A stretch of DNA of 11,556 bases from positions 1-11,556 of the forward strand of contig QMVQ01000030.1 of the NCBI GenBank assembly GCA_003661185.1. The letters are read 5' to 3'. The stretch's first letter is position 1, and every line of letters begins with the position of its first letter. This stretch comes from Candidatus Alkanophagales archaeon. Its GTDB lineage: Archaea; Halobacteriota; Syntropharchaeia; Alkanophagales; B39-G2. Positions 6,035 through 11,556 of the stretch are shown one piece after another. Position numbers and translations under genes: made by a program. The notes beneath the pieces were generated by a model. That model searched no databases and was not told where the DNA came from. It saw only the letters and a program-made list of their open reading frames with translations.

Positions 6035-7777
6035 ATGGAAAATTATGGCGGTTGGAGTTTTAAAATTTTAGATGTTAACCTCAGCAACGAAAACATAAAG
6101 GAGAAAAAGCTCGATGTGGAGACTGCACGCAAGTTCTTAGGTGGCAGGGGGCTTGGCGTAAAGATTCTCTGCGATGCCTCTCGCAAGCACGGTATCTTCG
6201 GGGCTTTAAGCGATAAAAACCCGCTGGTTTTTGCCGTAGGTCCGCTCACGGGCTTGGCGCCGATGTCCGGGCGGCACGTCGTCATCTCGAAGTCGCCGCT
6301 CACCGGCACCGTCTTTGATTCCAGCGCTGGTGGCTTCTTCGGCGTCGAGCTAAAGTTTGCAGGCTACGACGCTGTCATCGTGCGTGGGCGTGCCGAGCGT
6401 CTTGTTTATCTGGAAATTGAGGACGAGCATTGCGAGATAAGGGATGCAGAATTTTTAAAAGGGAAGAATATTGCGGAGACGACGGCAGCGCTAAGCAGAG
6501 ATGGGAGCAGGGTAGCGTGCATCGGGCGTTCGGGCGAACGCCTCGTGAAATTCGCCAACATAATGAGTGACATGCGTCATGCTTGCGGGCGTGGAGGGCT
6601 GGGAGCGGTCATGGGCTTTAAAAACTTGAAGGCGCTCGTCGTACGTGCCGGTCGTGAGCGGAAGGCGTGGTGGAAGCAGAACGGCGTCGCCGACGCCGAA
6701 AAGTTCAAGGAGGCGAGAGAGGAGGTGATGCGACTGTTGCGGGCAAGTCCGGTGCTGAAAGCGCTTTCCTACTACGGGACGGCAGCCCTCGTTAACCTCG
6801 TGAACTACATGCGCATCATGCCGACGTTCAACTTCCGCCGCAGCTTCTTCGAAGCCGCCGAGAATTTGTCGGGCGAGACGATTCGAGAGAAATACGAGTT
6901 GCGGAGCCGCTCCTGTTACGGTTGCTTCGTTGCTTGCAAGCACTTCACGAAAGCAGGCGTTAAAATTCCTGAATACGAAACGCTTTGGGCTTTCGGTCCG
7001 GACTGCGGCAACTACGACCTCGAAAAGGTCATAAAGGCGAACGAGCTTTGCGATGACTATGGCATCGACACGATTTCGTGCGGCGGGACGCTTGCGTGTT
7101 ACTTTGAGTTAATAGGACGTTTTGACGCCACCGACGCAAATGCTGGCAAGAACACGGGCGTGGACATCGTGCAGCTCGTTAAAAGCGTCGGCGAGCGAGA
7201 GGGAGTCGGCGCCGAGCTTGCGGAAGGCTCGTTACGGCTCGCAACAAAATACGGGAAAAAAGAGGTAAGCATGAGCGTGAAAGGCTTGGAGTTGCCGGGT
7301 TACGACCCTCGTGGCGTTTTCGGACAAGCGTTGGCGTATGCGACGTCGAACCGCGGCGGCTGCCATCTCAGAGCCTATATGGTTTCGCCTGAAATCATCG
7401 GGAAGCCGAAGCTCGTGAACCGCCTCACGTTCGACGGGAAGGCGGCGCTCGTCATCATCTTCCAAAACCTCGCCGCCGCTATAGACTCTTTCGTGCTGTG
7501 CAAGTTCTCGTCGTTTGCGTTGAGCGAGGAAGAATACGCAAAGCTTTTAAGTGCAGTAACCGCCTCCGATTATAAGGCAGAAGACGTGCTAAACATCGGT
7601 GAGCGAATCTGGGGTTTGGAGCGCATGTTCAACTTAAAGCATTTAAGACGGCTCGAAGACACGCTTCCGAGGCGGTTTTTCGAGAGCTTGGACGAGAGGG
7701 CGTTTAAAAAGGCTCTCCAAGAATACTACCACTTACGGGGGTGGGGCGCCGATGGAATTCCTACGACTGGGTCCTAA
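6035..7777 (+). CDS. Aldehyde:ferredoxin oxidoreductase family tungstoenzyme
   Basis: 580 residues, close to the family's usual length of about 600. N-terminal domain: FLGGRGLGVKIL (about 34-45), GPLTGLAPMSGRHVVISKSP, and the hallmark block ANIMSDMRHACGRGGLGAVM (about 173-192). The iron-sulfur ligands are present as C294-x2-C297-x3-C301 (SCYGCFVACK), with the distant fourth cysteine at 489 in SFVLCKFSSF. GIDTISCGGT and LPGYDPRGVFGQALAYATSN follow the tungstopterin-binding regions. Such enzymes oxidise aldehydes to acids with ferredoxin, using a tungsten bis-pterin cofactor, in the cytoplasm. Several paralogue types exist (AOR, FOR, GAPOR, WOR), and the substrate class cannot be assigned here. 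A GAGGGGAA ribosome site precedes the ATG by 5 bases. The 3' end overlaps queE by 26 bases. Confidence 0.93.
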   Translation: MENYGGWSFKILDVNLSNENIKEKKLDVETARKFLGGRGLGVKILCDASRKHGIFGALSDKNPLVFAVGPLTGLAPMSGRHVVISKSPLTGTVFDSSAGGFFGVELKFAGYDAVIVRGRAERLVYLEIEDEHCEIRDAEFLKGKNIAETTAALSRDGSRVACIGRSGERLVKFANIMSDMRHACGRGGLGAVMGFKNLKALVVRAGRERKAWWKQNGVADAEKFKEAREEVMRLLRASPVLKALSYYGTAALVNLVNYMRIMPTFNFRRSFFEAAENLSGETIREKYELRSRSCYGCFVACKHFTKAGVKIPEYETLWAFGPDCGNYDLEKVIKANELCDDYGIDTISCGGTLACYFELIGRFDATDANAGKNTGVDIVQLVKSVGEREGVGAELAEGSLRLATKYGKKEVSMSVKGLELPGYDPRGVFGQALAYATSNRGGCHLRAYMVSPEIIGKPKLVNRLTFDGKAALVIIFQNLAAAIDSFVLCKFSSFALSEEEYAKLLSAVTASDYKAEDVLNIGERIWGLERMFNLKHLRRLEDTLPRRFFESLDERAFKKALQEYYHLRGWGADGIPTTGS

Positions 7778-8534
7778 GGGCTACGTGGCTGAAATTTTCA
7801 GCTCGTTCCAGGGCGAGGGGCCCTACGTCGGACGCCGCCAAATATTCGTGCGGTTTGCGGGCTGCAATCTGAACTGTGTTTACTGCGACACGCCCTACGC
7901 CAAGGAGCATACAAAGCTCTGCAGCATCGAATTCCACTCCGGCGAGAGACGAGAGGTGAAAAACCCGCTGAGCGTGACGCAGGTCGCTGACAGCGTGCGT
8001 CGCCTCCTGACACCTGACGTCCACAGCGTCTCCTTCACCGGCGGCGAGCCACTGCTCCAAGATGCTTTCGTGGTGGCAGTCGCAAAGTCCTTAAGAGAGA
8101 GGGGATTGAGCACGTATTTAGAGACAAATGGGTTCTCGGCGGAACGCCTCAGCAACGTCATCAAGCTCTTCGACTTCGCTGCTATTGATGTAAAGTTGCG
8201 TGAGCACCTCCCCAGCGACGAAGGCTACGAAAACCTCTACGAAAACGAGCTTAAATGCGTCAGAATCGCAATAGAAAGCGGAGTTGAGACCATAGTGAAA
8301 GTAGTGGTGCTTGGGAAGGGGGACTTAGGCGATGTGAAGAAGCTCTGTGAGGACATTTCCGAGTTTGCAACTGCCGCCCCGAACTTTTACTTCGTCATAC
8401 AGCCCGTCACCTCGCCTAACGGAATTAAACTCTCAGCAAGCGACCTATACGGATTTTCAGAAGCCGCAGGTGAGTTCTTCAAGGACAGGGTAATGGCCAT
8501 ACCGCAGGTCCATAAGCTGCTGAAGGCGCCTTAG
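7752..8534 (+). CDS. queE: 7-carboxy-7-deazaguanine synthase (radical SAM)
   Basis: 260 residues. It opens with YVAEIFSSFQGEGPYVGRRQ, the characteristic QueE N terminus, followed by the radical SAM cluster ligands C38-x3-C42-x2-C45 (GCNLNCVYCDTPYA), the SAM-binding SFTGGEPLLQ and YLETNG, and a C-terminal IPQVHKLL. QueE converts 6-carboxy-5,6,7,8-tetrahydropterin to 7-carboxy-7-deazaguanine, the step before preQ0; in archaea this leads to archaeosine at position 15 of tRNA. It is somewhat longer than typical, with extra residues after the cluster loop (about 51-72). A G-rich stretch just before the ATG at 7752 can act as ribosome site. The start lies inside the upstream oxidoreductase gene, which implies translational coupling. 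It ends 33 bases from the convergent FEN-1 gene. Confidence 0.93.
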   Translation: MEFLRLGPKGYVAEIFSSFQGEGPYVGRRQIFVRFAGCNLNCVYCDTPYAKEHTKLCSIEFHSGERREVKNPLSVTQVADSVRRLLTPDVHSVSFTGGEPLLQDAFVVAVAKSLRERGLSTYLETNGFSAERLSNVIKLFDFAAIDVKLREHLPSDEGYENLYENELKCVRIAIESGVETIVKVVVLGKGDLGDVKKLCEDISEFATAAPNFYFVIQPVTSPNGIKLSASDLYGFSEAAGEFFKDRVMAIPQVHKLLKAP

Positions 8535-8567
8535 AGCACACTTACGCCGCTCTACAATATGCCGCCG

Positions 8568-9641
8568 TCAGAACCATTGGTCTATCCTCGTCTGTCCCCG
8601 CTCAACCTCCGCAGTCATTTTTCCCCTCGCTTTTGCCCTTTTCCTCCGCTCAGCCCCACTGCGCTCGGCGGCGCCGCCCTTTAGCTTTTCAATTGCCTTT
8701 TCGACACGTTCCTCCGAGAAGTCGTGCTCGTCGCACAGAAACCTTTTTATTGCATCCTCGTCAGGCACTGCCCACGCAAGCTTGTAGTCATCGGTCACGT
8801 CCGGCTCCAAGAAGATGCGACGCACCTCCTCGTAGTCTTCGATTTCCTTGCCGATTGCGGAGAGGGCGGCTTCGAGGCTCCCGTGCTCCTTTATCAGCTT
8901 GAGCGCCTTCTTTGCGCCGATGCCCTTAATGCCGTCGTTGAAGTCGGTGCCTATGAGGATAGCAATGTCCACGAGTTGCACTCTTGTGATGCCAAGCTTT
9001 TCGAGCTGACTCAGCTCTATAAGCTCAGGACTTATTTCAACACGCCGTCCTGACGGCAGTTTTCTTTTCCTACTGATGCTCAGGTTTCTGACGAGGAGAG
9101 GGGCGCCGAATAGCAAAGAGTCGTAGTCCTGCGACGCCACATAGTCAGCGTCGCCCCGCCGCACGATGTGAGCCGCCTGTGCTTCCCCCTCCGAGGGCGC
9201 CTGCACGCACGGTATGCCCATATAGCCGAGGAGCGTCTTTGCATCCCGTATTATGGCTTCATCGACCTTCGCCGACGCCTGTGCATATTTGAAAGCTTCT
9301 TCAGGCGCTACTTCTTTGAGTTCTTCCCAAAGCCGTCGAGCTTCTTCTCGGTGCGCCGCCCGCTTTTGGAGGGTTTCTGCCTTCAGCCTGTGCGGCTCGC
9401 CGTCGAAGACGAACACTAACTTTATTCCTGACTCCACAAGATTAGATGTTCGGTAAATCAAACCTGAGAGATGGGATGTGATTCTGCCCTTTGAATCCAT
9501 GAGGGGCGTGCCGTCGGGTTGCCTTATTATGCTGAGGAATTGGTAAAGGGTATTATAAGCATCTACCGCCACAACCCTACCGGCGAGGCTCCCAAGACTC
9601 AGCTCTTTAGGCACGAAAAGACTGCCTATGTCCACACCCAT
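8568..9641 (-). CDS. fen: Flap endonuclease 1 (FEN-1)
   Basis: 357 residues, typical for archaeal FEN-1. It starts [13 protein letters not shown], as these proteins do, so the ATG at 9641 is well supported. Active-site acids are in place: Asp27 (AVDAYNT), Asp80 (FVFDGEP), Glu151 and Glu153 ([10 protein letters not shown]), Asp172 and Asp174 ([10 protein letters not shown]) and Asp233 (GTDFNDG). The last opens the helix-hairpin-helix [15 protein letters not shown]. The extreme C terminus, QTRIDQWF (350-357), is a PCNA-interacting box. The enzyme removes 5' flaps during Okazaki fragment maturation and repair, docked on the sliding clamp. A Lys/Arg-rich linker (about 321-349) joins the core to this box. 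No ribosome site is seen; an AT-rich box about 24 bases upstream suggests a leaderless transcript. It is transcribed alone. Confidence 0.97.
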   Translation of the reverse strand: MGVDIGSLFVPKELSLGSLAGRVVAVDAYNTLYQFLSIIRQPDGTPLMDSKGRITSHLSGLIYRTSNLVESGIKLVFVFDGEPHRLKAETLQKRAAHREEARRLWEELKEVAPEEAFKYAQASAKVDEAIIRDAKTLLGYMGIPCVQAPSEGEAQAAHIVRRGDADYVASQDYDSLLFGAPLLVRNLSISRKRKLPSGRRVEISPELIELSQLEKLGITRVQLVDIAILIGTDFNDGIKGIGAKKALKLIKEHGSLEAALSAIGKEIEDYEEVRRIFLEPDVTDDYKLAWAVPDEDAIKRFLCDEHDFSEERVEKAIEKLKGGAAERSGAERRKRAKARGKMTAEVERGQTRIDQWF

Positions 9642-9659
9642 TATCCAATTATTCTTTTG

Positions 9660-9668
9660 ATATCTTAA
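9660..9668 (-). promoter_or_regulatory. Putative TATA-like box of the FEN-1 gene
   Basis: The AT-rich minus-strand stretch CTTAAGATATC covers this position, centred about 23-25 bases before the ATG at 9641. The spacing fits a leaderless archaeal promoter; the match to consensus is moderate. Confidence 0.3.
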
Positions 9669-9780
9669 GAATACTTGCCTACTATCAATACTTACACTAA
9701 ATCCGTTTCAGGGTCTTAACGGCGGCAGATGTTCGAGCTGAGTTGCGTGCGAGGGTAAGCTTCGACCCCAACACTCATGG

Positions 9781-9891
9781 CTAAGACTTACCCTCGGAGC
9801 TGAAGATCAATGCTCCTTTGAAATGAACGCACCCCTTAAAGGGGATGCATCCACGCACGGTGGAAGAGGCGTCCACGAACTTCAATCGCAC
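9781..9891 (-). CDS. Possible 36-residue ORF downstream of the PqqD-like gene (doubtful)
   Basis: A GTG-initiated minus-strand frame of 36 codons begins 24 bases after the PqqD-like stop and ends in TAG. It encodes an internal repeat, GCIPFKG then CVHFKG, two copies of Cys-x-x-Phe-Lys-Gly. A repeated Cys motif next to a PqqD-type protein could be a modified-peptide precursor. Against this, there is no ribosome site, the GTG lies inside a hairpin arm, and the repeat partly reflects the DNA palindrome at 9829-9848. Listed so that it is not lost; probably not a gene. Confidence 0.12.
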   Translation of the reverse strand: MRLKFVDASSTVRGCIPFKGCVHFKGALIFSSEGKS

Positions 9892-9915
9892 CGTCGAGAG
9901 GAGGGTAACGGTGCG
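9887..9915 (-). terminator. Hairpin directly after the PqqD-like gene
   Basis: Perfect 8-base arms (9887-9894, 9908-9915) with a 13-base loop begin at the base next to the stop codon. The position suits a 3'-end or processing structure for the PqqD-like transcript, but no T-run follows it on the minus strand, so it is not a classical terminator. Confidence 0.25.
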
Positions 9916-10215
9916 TCACACATACTTTATCATACGGAACTCCTTCATCTTCTTCAGGAACTCCGCAACGTCCTTCTTCAAGGTCTCACGGTCAACGTCG
10001 TATTCCGCACAGATTGCATCTTCTATGTCCTTGACCGTGTGCTCGCCGTCGCACATCTTCACTATCAAAGAACCAACCTCGTTCGCCTCGTAAAGCTTCC
10101 CCTTCCTAACGTCCATCACTATTATCCCGGTCTCACTCTCTCTCGTTATGTATTTCGCTTTCTCTTCTATGCTAAACGTATCTTTGAGCTTGGGCTTCTT
10201 ATTTTCCTCCATCAT
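9916..10215 (-). CDS. PqqD-like peptide-binding protein (RiPP recognition element fold)
   Basis: 99 residues from the ATG at 10215. The frame is open to a GTG at 10221, but an AGAGGTG ribosome site sits 7 bases before 10215, which decides the start; the next codon (10212) is also ATG. A charged, Lys-rich N-terminal tail of about 20 residues leads into the PqqD signature: GIIVMDVRKGKLYEANEVGS, then CDGEHTVKDIEDAICAEYDV and a C-terminal helix (LKKDVAEFLKKMKEF). PqqD-fold proteins bind leader peptides and bring them to maturases, often radical SAM enzymes. None is encoded in the window, so a classical peptide-modification cluster is not shown; standalone PqqD-like proteins are common in archaea and mostly of unknown role. 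It is divergent from the SagB-type gene with a 123-base promoter gap. Confidence 0.8.
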   Translation of the reverse strand: MMEENKKPKLKDTFSIEEKAKYITRESETGIIVMDVRKGKLYEANEVGSLIVKMCDGEHTVKDIEDAICAEYDVDRETLKKDVAEFLKKMKEFRMIKYV

Positions 10216-10279
10216 ATTCACACACCTCTTAGCAATAGATCGCTTTGGAGTTGGGCACTACCACTAATCCTCCAACCTT

Positions 10280-10300
10280 CCTATTTAAAAATTTTCTTTC
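10280..10300 (-). promoter_or_regulatory. Putative BRE/TATA box of the PqqD-like gene
   Basis: The minus strand reads GAAAGAAAATTTTTAAATAG, a purine-rich BRE-like stretch followed by a good TATA-like box (TTTTTAAATA). Its distance from the ATG at 10215 predicts a leader of roughly 40-45 bases, consistent with this gene having a ribosome-binding site, unlike most others here. Confidence 0.45.
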
Positions 10301-10310
10301 ATACCCAACA

Positions 10311-10319
10311 CTTATTATC
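10311..10319 (+). promoter_or_regulatory. Putative TATA-like box of the SagB-type gene
   Basis: CTTATTATC lies about 24 bases before the ATG at 10339. No ribosome site precedes that ATG, so a leaderless transcript is likely. The box lies only about 25 bases from the divergent promoter of the PqqD-like gene, so the two could share regulation. Confidence 0.35.
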
Positions 10320-10338
10320 CTAGCCCTAAGTTTAGTAT

Positions 10339-10908
10339 ATGTTGCTGCCTGAGCCACAAAGGGAGGGGAAGATTTTCTTAGAGGAAGCAATACGCAAGAG
10401 AAAATCTCGTCGGCGGTTCAGCGTGCGCAGCCTGACGGCGGCGCAGCTCTCCCAACTTATATGGGCAGCGAAGAAAATACCGTCGGCGGGCGCCCTTTAC
10501 CCCTTGGAGTTATATGCCGTCATCGGGAAAGACTGCGTTGAGGGTGCAGACGCCGGCGTCTACCGTTGCGAAATAGGCAGGATAACGTTGCATAAGCCTG
10601 GTGACTTACGATTAGAGCTTGCTAGCGCCTGCCTCCACCAGATGTTCATCGCCGAGGCGCCGGTTTCGTTTGTCATCGCTGCCGAATACGAGCGGACGAC
10701 CCGAAGATACGGCGAGCGTGGCATCAGATACGTTTTGATGGAAGTGGGGCACGCCGGTCAGAATATATACTTACAGTGCGAAGCTTTGGGGCTCGGAACC
10801 GTAGCAATAGGCGCCTTTTATGATGACGAGGTCTCATCGGTCCTAAACTTGCCGAAAATGCACCGCCCGCTCTACGTCATGCCCGTCGGGTATGCAAGAG
10901 AGCTTTAG
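10339..10908 (+). CDS. SagB-type dehydrogenase / nitroreductase-fold FMN oxidoreductase
   Basis: 189 residues. The order of motifs matches the SagB-type branch of the nitroreductase family: the FMN phosphate-binding basic stretch RKRKSRRRFS (20-28), LTAAQLSQLIWAAKK, SAGALYPLELYAV (49-61), YGERGIRYVLMEVGHAGQNI (124-143), and the C-terminal ALGLGTVAIGAFYDDEV with LYVMPVGYA. SagB enzymes oxidise azolines to azoles in peptide toxins using FMN, but many archaeal members stand alone with unknown substrates. Here the loop that usually separates the WAA helix from SAGALYP is shorter by roughly ten residues compared with the pattern I know. The protein is likely cytoplasmic, as no signal or membrane segment is seen. 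Its closest neighbour is the divergent PqqD-like gene, which hints at peptide modification but does not prove it. Confidence 0.85.
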   Translation: MLLPEPQREGKIFLEEAIRKRKSRRRFSVRSLTAAQLSQLIWAAKKIPSAGALYPLELYAVIGKDCVEGADAGVYRCEIGRITLHKPGDLRLELASACLHQMFIAEAPVSFVIAAEYERTTRRYGERGIRYVLMEVGHAGQNIYLQCEALGLGTVAIGAFYDDEVSSVLNLPKMHRPLYVMPVGYAREL

Positions 10909-10931
10909 TCAAAATTGGAAAAACAAGATGG

Positions 10932-10946
10932 AAAAAATAAAAAAAA
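10932..10946 (-). terminator. Oligo-T terminator of the surface-protein gene
   Basis: Just past the stop of the right-edge gene, the minus strand has T-runs of eight or nine and six separated by one A (the plus strand reads AAAAAATAAAAAAAAG). This is a typical archaeal T-rich terminator, placed in the 44-base convergent gap. Confidence 0.5.
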
Positions 10947-10952
10947 GTTATT

Positions 10953-11556
10953 TCAAGCAACTGAGATTTCCGTAAAACCGAGGTCGCTGATGACGTTAGT
11001 AAGTGGCATGTTTGTGGCTTTTGCCAGCGTCGAGGGCGAGTATATGCAGGTAGCAGCGTCCGTAGCCACGATGTCGGCGCCGCTGCGTAGTTGCGCATAC
11101 CAGACGAGCGCAAACGGCGCGCCTCCCCAGTTGCTGACGGATATGCTCATGCTGTACGTGCCGTCGTAGCCCGGTGGTATTGACAACGTGCTTATCTCCC
11201 TCCAGAAGCGGAACTGCGGTATACCTACGTAGATGTCGAGAGTTAGTGCGCTGTCCGTGGGGTTCGTTATGTCGTAAGAGACTATCATAGTATCGCCAGG
11301 CGAGTATTCCCACGTGTTTGTCGAAACGGAGACCTCAGGCTCTGCCGCAGCACCATATTCCAAGGCGTTCCTTATTATCGTCTTGAGGATTGTGTAATCG
11401 GACGCCCACGTCCAGTAGTCTTCGGCAGGCGAATTTATGAACCATATCAAGATGCCGCTTCCGATGTTCTTCGTCACGAGCGCCGGGTATCCATCGCCGT
11501 TCTCAGCGACGACCGTCGCTGTAGCGTCCGTTATCCTTAGCATGTAATAAGTGGCG
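10953..11556 (-). CDS. C-terminal part of a probable extracellular Ig-like-domain protein (truncated by right edge)
   Basis: The frame is open without a stop through the right edge (the codons before the Met at 11543 read Ala-Thr-Tyr-Tyr), so the true start is outside the window. The visible 200 residues have two parts. The first (about 65 residues, with LVTKNIGSGILIWFINSPAE and a Trp-Thr-Trp then LKTIIRNALEYG) resembles the end of a GATase-like/ThuA-like domain seen in archaeal surface proteins. The second, about 100 residues with VSVSTNTWEYSPGDTMIVSY and later NPTDSALTLDIYVGI, is an Ig-like beta-sandwich of the CARDB style. The tail is short, with no membrane anchor. Probably a secreted or S-layer-associated protein; function unknown. 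Confidence 0.6.
   Translation of the reverse strand, partial: ATYYMLRITDATATVVAENGDGYPALVTKNIGSGILIWFINSPAEDYWTWASDYTILKTIIRNALEYGAAAEPEVSVSTNTWEYSPGDTMIVSYDITNPTDSALTLDIYVGIPQFRFWREISTLSIPPGYDGTYSMSISVSNWGGAPFALVWYAQLRSGADIVATDAATCIYSPSTLAKATNMPLTNVISDLGFTEISVA

Larger units (their letters stand above)
9720..9915. other. Structured intergenic element with three inverted repeats (ncRNA or mobile-element remnant candidate)
   Basis: Between FEN-1 and the PqqD-like gene no convincing gene is seen, but the sequence is highly structured. Perfect 10-base arms CGAGGGTAAG (9750-9759) and CTTACCCTCG (9787-9796) enclose 27 bases and are flanked by the direct repeat GAGCTGA (9735-9741 and 9797-9803). 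A short hairpin with CCCC/GGGG arms extended by GCA/TGC lies at 9829-9848. Perfect 8-base arms CGCACCGT (9887-9894) and ACGGTGCG (9908-9915) sit directly after the PqqD stop. No tRNA, rRNA, RNase P or C/D box pattern was recognised. A hairpin-rich remnant of an IS605-type end, an untranslated RNA, or an operon-end structure are all possible. Confidence 0.35.

Noticed and set aside
9717..9778. Twenty-residue minus-strand ORF starting at the ATG at 9778
   Set aside because: Very short and overlapping the 10-base inverted repeat arm; GAGGG upstream is part of that arm rather than clear evidence of a ribosome site.
9735..9803. tRNA or tRNA-like gene, suggested by TTCGA and a long stem
   Set aside because: No cloverleaf with a proper acceptor stem, anticodon arm and T arm could be drawn on either strand.
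9823..10323. Plus-strand ORF of 166 codons across the structured gap and the PqqD-like gene
   Set aside because: Mostly antisense to the PqqD-like gene, which has a ribosome site and family motifs; the product has no recognisable family.
1..11556. CRISPR array
   Set aside because: No regularly spaced direct repeats were seen; the repeats found are inverted or single short copies.

Overview
The window looks archaeal. It encodes a FEN-1 flap endonuclease ending in a PCNA-binding box, a tungsten-type aldehyde:ferredoxin oxidoreductase, a QueE-type preQ0 enzyme (archaeosine pathway) and an archaeal-type TnpB. AT-rich TATA-like boxes sit about 23-32 bases before several start codons with no room for a leader, which fits leaderless archaeal transcripts. 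The gene mix would suit an anaerobic euryarchaeote (Archaeoglobi, Syntropharchaeia or ANME-type groups), but that placement is inference from gene content only.

Layout, left to right. Positions 1-328 (minus) hold the N-terminal part of an IS200/IS605-type TnpB that runs off the left edge, preceded by a strong hairpin at 375-408. Positions 483-3423 (minus) are a three-gene ABC importer: a BtuC/FecCD-type permease, a BtuD/FecE-type ATPase overlapping it by 8 bases, and then a lipoprotein binding protein of the NitT/TauT/SsuA type. That binding-protein class normally serves a different importer class. A 119-base divergent promoter region separates this set from a plus-strand cluster at 3543-8534. 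The cluster encodes a xylose-isomerase-like TIM-barrel protein with a Thr/Lys-rich insertion, a COG2509-type FAD dehydrogenase with a ferredoxin-like cysteine cluster, an aldehyde:ferredoxin oxidoreductase, and QueE, which overlaps the oxidoreductase gene by 26 bases. FEN-1 (8568-9641, minus) faces the end of this cluster.

The 274-base gap at 9642-9915 is unusually structured: it has three inverted repeats and a possible 36-codon minus-strand ORF, and may be an ncRNA, a mobile-element remnant or an operon end. It is followed by a standalone PqqD-like protein (minus), a divergent promoter region, and a SagB-type nitroreductase-fold oxidoreductase (plus). The right edge holds the C-terminal part of an apparent surface protein with an Ig-like domain (minus, truncated by the window).

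How the genes may work together: the importer takes up an unidentified small ligand. The 3543-8534 cluster looks like one transcription unit joining an isomerase/epimerase, a flavoprotein dehydrogenase and a tungstoenzyme in an oxidative pathway of unknown substrate, with tRNA-modification gene queE as last passenger. PqqD plus SagB suggest peptide modification, but no radical SAM maturase, YcaO or certain precursor is visible nearby.
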